From the NCBI GenBank assembly GCA_052034115.1, contig JBPOIZ010000076.1, positions 1-30,252 on the forward strand: DNA of 30,252 nt, written 5' to 3'. A program made the translations under genes and the position numbers. The notes beneath the pieces were generated by a model that was not told the DNA's origin, made no database searches, and saw only the letters and a list, made by a program, of their open reading frames with translations. Positions within the stretch are counted from its first letter, which is position 1, and the number at the start of each line of letters is the position of its first letter. The stretch is from Lutibacillus sp052034115 (GTDB lineage Bacteria; Actinomycetota; Actinomycetes; Actinomycetales; Dermatophilaceae). Positions 26,436 to 30,252 of the stretch are shown here, piece after piece.

Positions 26436-27326
26436 CTAGGCCGCAGCGGCCCCCAGGCCGAGCACCTGGGCCACGACCGTGCGCAGCGGGTCGGGCTTCC
26501 AGAAGTAGGTGAAGTGGTCCGAGTCGGCCTCGCGGTAGTCGACCCGCGCAGCCTCCGCGGGCGTCAGCTCATCGAGGACCCGACGGATGCCGACGACCTC
26601 ACACAGCTCGTCGTGCAGGCCCGCAACCACCCCGAGGCGCAACCCCGACGCGAGCACTTCCCGCAGGTCACCAGCACCCTCCTGGGAGATCGCGGCAACG
26701 TCGTTGCGCAGCGCGATGGGGTGGGCGAGCATCTCTTGCGCGAGCCGGGCACCGGCGGTGAGCAGGCCCCATTTGTCCACCCAGTTCTCCCGGATGATGC
26801 CGCGGGCGCCTTCGGCGATCCCCCGCGTGGCCAGCTCCCGTGGGTGCACCTGATCGGAAAACCACGTGGGTGCCACGAGGGAGAGCCCGCTGATGTGGTC
26901 GGCGCGCTGGACGGCGGCATGCCGCGCCGGGCCGGTGCCGCGCGAGTAGCCCTGGACGACGATGCGCAGGTCGCCATACGGCCCGCTGCGGAGTTGGTCG
27001 ATGACGTCGGTGAGGATCTCGGTGCGGAACGGGACGACCTCGTGCATCCGCAACCGCGTCGGCGGGTACTCGATGGAGGCGGCCATGAGGTTGCCCTCGC
27101 GAGCCAGCGACTGGCAGGCCAACTCTGCGGCGCCACGGCCCTCACCCCAGCCCGCCGAGTAGGGAACGACAAGGTCCGGCTCGCCCTCCTCGGTCACCTG
27201 GAGCACCGAGGGCATGAACAAGGTCACGCCGACTCGCCCGTGCCGCGTCAGAAAGCTCAGATCGTCGAATCTGATGCTGTCGACGTCGGCTCGAGTCACC
27301 GAGTCGACTGGTACTGCCACACGCAT
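26436..27326 (-). CDS. Alpha/beta hydrolase
   Basis: The 296-residue protein has an alpha/beta hydrolase pattern with a likely Ser-Asp-His triad: Ser128 in the nucleophile elbow GYSRG, Asp239 in AGLHDEL and His271 in DSDHFTYF. Length is usual for the fold. No signal peptide is apparent. It precedes the SulP transporter gene by 11 bases and is probably in the same transcript, but the two functions are not obviously related. Substrate class (ester, thioester, amide) cannot be assigned. The ATG at 27326 has only a weak upstream purine stretch. The upstream region is shared with a divergent second hydrolase and contains the palindrome GGAGCGCTCC. Confidence 0.8.
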   Translation of the reverse strand: MRVAVPVDSVTRADVDSIRFDDLSFLTRHGRVGVTLFMPSVLQVTEEGEPDLVVPYSAGWGEGRGAAELACQSLAREGNLMAASIEYPPTRLRMHEVVPFRTEILTDVIDQLRSGPYGDLRIVVQGYSRGTGPARHAAVQRADHISGLSLVAPTWFSDQVHPRELATRGIAEGARGIIRENWVDKWGLLTAGARLAQEMLAHPIALRNDVAAISQEGAGDLREVLASGLRLGVVAGLHDELCEVVGIRRVLDELTPAEAARVDYREADSDHFTYFWKPDPLRTVVAQVLGLGAAAA

Positions 27327-27338
27327 TGTGTAACCGCC

Positions 27339-27348
27339 GGAGCGCTCC
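27339..27348. promoter_or_regulatory. 10-base palindrome between divergent hydrolase genes
   Basis: GGAGCGCTCC is a perfect palindrome lying 13 bases before the start of the minus-strand hydrolase, in the 86-base divergent gap. It is a possible operator, but short and GC-rich, so chance is plausible. Confidence 0.25.
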
Positions 27349-27399
27349 TAACGCAACCGGTGCCACGTGAACCCCCAGCCAACGGCGCCCGGCATGCCC

Positions 27400-27405
27400 T
27401 AGCCT
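27400..27405 (+). promoter_or_regulatory. Candidate -10 element for a leaderless transcript
   Basis: TAGCCT fits the actinobacterial TANNNT -10 and ends 7 bases before the ATG at 27413, the spacing expected if transcription starts at the start codon. No Shine-Dalgarno sequence is seen and no good -35 is visible. Confidence 0.35.
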
Positions 27406-27412
27406 GCCCGGT

Positions 27413-28147
27413 ATGTCCAATGCCGCCGGCCGCGACGCGCTGACCAGCACAAACGTCCGGGTGACCGGCGACGGCAGACGGTTCGCCGCCGCCCGGTGGC
27501 TCCCGGGGCCCGGCGCATCGGCCCCCGCGGCCGGTTGGCCGTTGGTGGTCTTCGGGCACGGCTTCGCGCAGACCCCTGACCGGTATCCCACGATCCTGGC
27601 CGGCCTGGCCGCCCGAGGGTATGCCGTGCTCGCGCCGTCGTCCTCGGCCCACCTGGTGCCCAGCCACGCCCGGTTCGCGACCGAGCTGCTCCTGACCGCA
27701 GGGTGGGCCGCTCGGACCCAGCCGGTGGATCCCCGGCGGGTTGTCCTGGCCGGGCACTCGATGGGCGGGGGCGCAGCGATCCTGGCCGCTGGGCGCAGTG
27801 CCCTGGCTCGACCGCGCGACGTCGACGTTGCCGCCGTGGCCACGCTGGCCGCAGCCCGGACGCGACCCCACGGGATCAGCGCAGCCAGCGGGTGCGCCAT
27901 ACCGGCCCTGTTCGTCGTGGGCAGCGCGGACCGGTTGGTGCCACCTGCGGTTTCCCGCGAGCTGCACGACGCCTGGGCCGGGCCGGCGGCCTGGGTTGAG
28001 CTGGCCGGCGGCTACCACTGCGGCTTCGTGGACTCTAGCTCGTTTCGCGGGTTCGGCTGCGACAGCGGAACCCTGCCGAGATCGGTGCAACTGACCCAGA
28101 CCGTCGCCGCCGTCGCCGACTGGCTCGACGCCACCCTGGTCGGATAA
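27413..28147 (+). CDS. Alpha/beta hydrolase, dienelactone hydrolase/PAF-acetylhydrolase-like
   Basis: The 244-residue protein has an oxyanion-hole segment VVFGHGFAQ (45-53), nucleophile elbow GHSMGGG with Ser116, a strand ending VVGSADRLVPP with Asp173, and GGYHCGF with His202. This order and the HGF motif resemble chlorophyllase, PAF-acetylhydrolase and cutinase-like esterases. Cys203 and Cys216 could pair. No signal peptide is seen, so it is probably cytoplasmic. The gene is divergent from the other hydrolase and convergent with the DUF2889-like gene, 22 bases away, so it is likely a single-gene transcript. Substrate unknown. Confidence 0.83.
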   Translation: MSNAAGRDALTSTNVRVTGDGRRFAAARWLPGPGASAPAAGWPLVVFGHGFAQTPDRYPTILAGLAARGYAVLAPSSSAHLVPSHARFATELLLTAGWAARTQPVDPRRVVLAGHSMGGGAAILAAGRSALARPRDVDVAAVATLAAARTRPHGISAASGCAIPALFVVGSADRLVPPAVSRELHDAWAGPAAWVELAGGYHCGFVDSSSFRGFGCDSGTLPRSVQLTQTVAAVADWLDATLVG

Positions 28148-28169
28148 CTGGGCGGTGGTACTGGCCGGG

Positions 28170-29129
28170 CTATCGGGGGCGCGCCGACCCGTCCAGCCGC
28201 GCGGCGAGCCTCGGCACGTCGGCGAGGCTCCGCAGCAGGTCGTTGAGGTGAGTGCAGCTCGCCGGGCCGAACAGATCCATCGAGACCTGCTCGCGCAGCC
28301 CGCCGACCCGTCCCGGGAGGAGCCGCTCCACCGAGGCAGCAGTCGACGGGCACTCGACGTGAGGCAACACGACCGGGGTGGCCACCAGCGCGTCGATCTG
28401 CTCGGTGGCGGAGTCCACCTCCGCGCGGACGCCGTACTCGTGCAGCACGCGCTCGATGCCGGCAGGGTCCACGAACACGTCGCGGAAGGCCGCATCGACG
28501 ACCCACCGGCCCGGCTCGGGTATGACGTCCAGGCGCCGACGGCGGCTCATCGAGCCAGGCGGCAGAGCGGCCACGGTATGCCATCCCTTCGGGTCGTCGG
28601 GCGCGACGACCGAGACCGCGACGGGAGTGGCGAGCGGGGGTGGCGACTCACCGGTCTCGCGATGCACCCTCGCGGCATGGCTGTCCGACGCCCAGCCGGC
28701 ACAGATGTCGAGCCGCCGGGTCCCGCGCCGGATGTGCTCCGGAGCAGGGCCGAGCCGGCGCACCGCCCACCCGGAGATGACCAGGGCGCCCGGGAGTTCG
28801 TCGAGCAATGCGTGCAGCGGCGTCCCCGCGTCATACTCGGCCCGCAGCGAACGCCAGATGGCGGTGCGGAAACCGACCGCGAGACGCCGGCCCACCAGCG
28901 CCTGGGCTCCCGGAACCGCTGGATATGTCGAGAGCGCCGTCACCACGCCGGACTCGACGCCCGCCCTGACCAGGGCGTGCGCAGCCACCGAGGTCGACCC
29001 GTCGGAGTGGGTCACCAGATCGCGGGACCGGCCGGAGAGGGTCAGCGAGACCGGGTCATATCCGGTGGCCACGATGTCGGTGCTGCTCGTGCGCCGCACC
29101 GAACCGGGTCGGCGCGGCGGGCTGGGCAT
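28170..29129 (-). CDS. DUF2889-like protein of unknown function
   Basis: The 319-residue protein has no recognisable catalytic motif. The C-terminal third (MDLFGPASCTHLNDLL near 282) resembles the GCTHL-containing end of the DUF2889 family. The middle part has a run typical of these proteins in which short hydrophobic strands alternate with charged turns (RLDVIPEPGRWVVDAAFRD). DUF2889 proteins are uncharacterised. No signal peptide or transmembrane segment is apparent. I chose ATG at 29129 because it follows the SDR gene stop by 32 bases; the same frame extends further upstream only by overlapping that gene antisense-like in another frame. There is no clear ribosome-binding site, and CATACT six bases upstream could be a -10 of a leaderless transcript. 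Confidence 0.65.
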   Translation of the reverse strand: MPSPPRRPGSVRRTSSTDIVATGYDPVSLTLSGRSRDLVTHSDGSTSVAAHALVRAGVESGVVTALSTYPAVPGAQALVGRRLAVGFRTAIWRSLRAEYDAGTPLHALLDELPGALVISGWAVRRLGPAPEHIRRGTRRLDICAGWASDSHAARVHRETGESPPPLATPVAVSVVAPDDPKGWHTVAALPPGSMSRRRRLDVIPEPGRWVVDAAFRDVFVDPAGIERVLHEYGVRAEVDSATEQIDALVATPVVLPHVECPSTAASVERLLPGRVGGLREQVSMDLFGPASCTHLNDLLRSLADVPRLAARLDGSARPR

Positions 29130-29161
29130 CGAACCAGTATGCCGACCGATGGATCCCGACG

Positions 29162-30133
29162 TCAGCGCGGGTAGCAGGCGCGGACGGTCTCCCGGATCGC
29201 CGCCTCCACCCCGCCGGACGTGTGGCCCAGCACGCGGCGCGACCACTCGGCGTCGAGGTACAGCCGACGCGCGAGCAGGTCCTGGGCGGCATGCACCGGG
29301 TCCAGGCCGGCGTCCAGCCCATGCCGTCGGGCGCGGGCGACCTCCAGGATCAGCCCGGCGGTGACGGCGACGGCGGGGGCCGGCAGGAACGCCCGACGCC
29401 AACCCATCTCGTCGGCGATGATGCCGAACAACTCTCGGAAGGTGTAGTTCGCGTCCGCGACCGGGTTGTCCCGGGAGACCGATGCCCCCTCGACGAGGGT
29501 CGCCGTCGCCTGCCCGATCTGCGCCGCAGTCACTACGGCGGTTCCACCCGCCGGGTATGGGACCACCGGGGCGCGGCGCAGGCGGTCGAGCAGCACGGCG
29601 CGCCACATCGGGACGACTCCGGGCACCACCCCGAAGACGTACGGAATCTCCAGGACGCTGACGTCGAGCTCTGCTCCGGCGGCCTGGCGAGCCTGTAGGG
29701 CCTGAGCCCGTCTGGCCCCGATGTAGGGATGGCGCGCCGCGAGGGACCAGGCTGGGTGCCGGCGGTCCAGAGCGGTGAAATAGGACCCGAGGATGACCAT
29801 GCGACGCAGCCCCACGGCGGCCGCGGCAGCAGCGACCCGGGCGGTCGGTTCGACGAGCATGCGGCGGAAATGGGCGCCCGCCGGTGCGGGCACCCGGTGG
29901 CGGTCGTCCGGCCCGAGGGCATAGACGACGACGTCATACCCGCCTAACAGCGTGCGCAGGTGCGAGGGGGGCGCCGCGGCCACGTCGAGATCGCCGGCCC
30001 GTATGTCGTGCCAGGTGTCGATGGGAACGTCGGCGCGCCGCGACACCGCCAGGACGTGATGCCCGCGGGCGGCCAACTCGGTGACGATGGCCCGTCCGAG
30101 CAGACCGGTGGCCCCGAGAACGACGACCCGCAT
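29162..30133 (-). CDS. NAD(P)-dependent epimerase/atypical SDR
   Basis: The 323-residue protein begins MRVVVLGATGLLGRA; GATGLLG (7-13) is the NAD(P)-binding turn of extended or atypical short-chain dehydrogenases. VVVYALGP follows the fourth strand, and LGSYFTAL and YIGARRAQA occupy the usual active-site area. The expected YxxxK reads Tyr137-x3-Arg141, so classical SDR catalysis is doubtful and it may be a redox sensor or an atypical reductase. The C-terminal half (VVTAAQIGQATATLVEG, NYTFRELFGIIADEMGW) matches nucleoside-diphosphate-sugar epimerase-like proteins. The ATG at 30133 is 6 bases after the upstream gene stop, indicating one operon. Confidence 0.82.
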   Translation of the reverse strand: MRVVVLGATGLLGRAIVTELAARGHHVLAVSRRADVPIDTWHDIRAGDLDVAAAPPSHLRTLLGGYDVVVYALGPDDRHRVPAPAGAHFRRMLVEPTARVAAAAAAVGLRRMVILGSYFTALDRRHPAWSLAARHPYIGARRAQALQARQAAGAELDVSVLEIPYVFGVVPGVVPMWRAVLLDRLRRAPVVPYPAGGTAVVTAAQIGQATATLVEGASVSRDNPVADANYTFRELFGIIADEMGWRRAFLPAPAVAVTAGLILEVARARRHGLDAGLDPVHAAQDLLARRLYLDAEWSRRVLGHTSGGVEAAIRETVRACYPR

Positions 30134-30139
30134 GGGAGT

Positions 30140-30252
30140 TCAGTCCGAACTGCTGCCACCGTGGACGAGCTGCCACAGACGCTTTTCGAGTGGGTGGAGC
30201 TTCATCTGGTCCCGGTAGGCCCGATGAGCCTTCTCCCATGCAGCGTGCTGCT
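30140..30252 (-). CDS. C-terminal end of a truncated gene
   Basis: The last 36 complete codons of a minus-strand gene are visible, ending SSSD and a TGA at 30140-30142. The segment is rich in Trp, His and basic residues (HPLEKRLWQLVHGG). It lies 6 bases before the SDR gene and is probably in the same operon. Too little is present to assign a family. Confidence 0.6.
   Translation of the reverse strand, partial: QHAAWEKAHRAYRDQMKLHPLEKRLWQLVHGGSSSD

Noticed and set aside
28170..29606. Longer 478-residue version of the DUF2889-like protein
   Set aside because: The extension overlaps the SDR gene on the same strand in another frame and reads as shadow sequence.

Overview
The window is very GC-rich and densely packed. 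Gene content points to an actinobacterium: a mycobacterial EtfD-type membrane oxidoreductase, GTG starts, 4-base ATGA/GTGA overlaps, a DUF2889-like protein and Pro/Ala-rich proteins. A compositional habit (GTAC looks scarce, GTATG/CATAC frequent) is compatible with the Intrasporangiaceae, but that placement is inference. No rRNA, tRNA, CRISPR array, integrase or transposase was seen.

Region 1 (1-19857, all minus strand) is one apparent operon of six co-directional genes with gaps of 44, 40, 2, 27 and 89 bases. In transcription order they are etfB, etfA, an EtfD-like membrane Fe-S oxidoreductase, an acyl-CoA dehydrogenase, a 3052-residue iterative polyketide/fatty-acid megasynthase, and a fused acyl-CoA carboxylase-like protein that runs off the left edge. 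The megasynthase reads KS-AT-KS-ACP x5-KR-DH, reminiscent of polyunsaturated fatty acid synthases, with no enoyl reductase, thioesterase or phosphopantetheinyl transferase domain. All five carrier domains have threonine where the phosphopantetheine serine is expected. The carboxylase-like protein has the domain order of eukaryotic acetyl-CoA carboxylase and an intact biotin site, but its biotin-carboxylase part lacks the ATP-grasp segment. The operon appears to join acyl-chain building to flavin-based acyl-CoA oxidation feeding the quinone pool. This is the best candidate for an undescribed system in the window.

Region 2 (20211-24386) is a second redox module. On the minus strand lie a Pro/Ala-rich membrane-anchored protein, an ApbE-like FMN transferase, a ferric-reductase-like cytochrome b, a NuoF-like flavo/Fe-S protein and a [3Fe-4S]-type ferredoxin, most of them translationally coupled. 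Divergent from it is a small membrane-anchored protein with an Asp/Glu/His tail, and a 17-base palindrome sits between the two. The layout resembles flavin-based transmembrane electron-transfer loci, but no recognisable FMN-acceptor domain is present.

Region 3 (24409-30252) is more ordinary: a SulP anion transporter with a STAS domain and an upstream alpha/beta hydrolase, a divergent second alpha/beta hydrolase, a DUF2889-like protein, an atypical SDR/epimerase-like protein, and the last 36 codons of a gene cut by the right edge.
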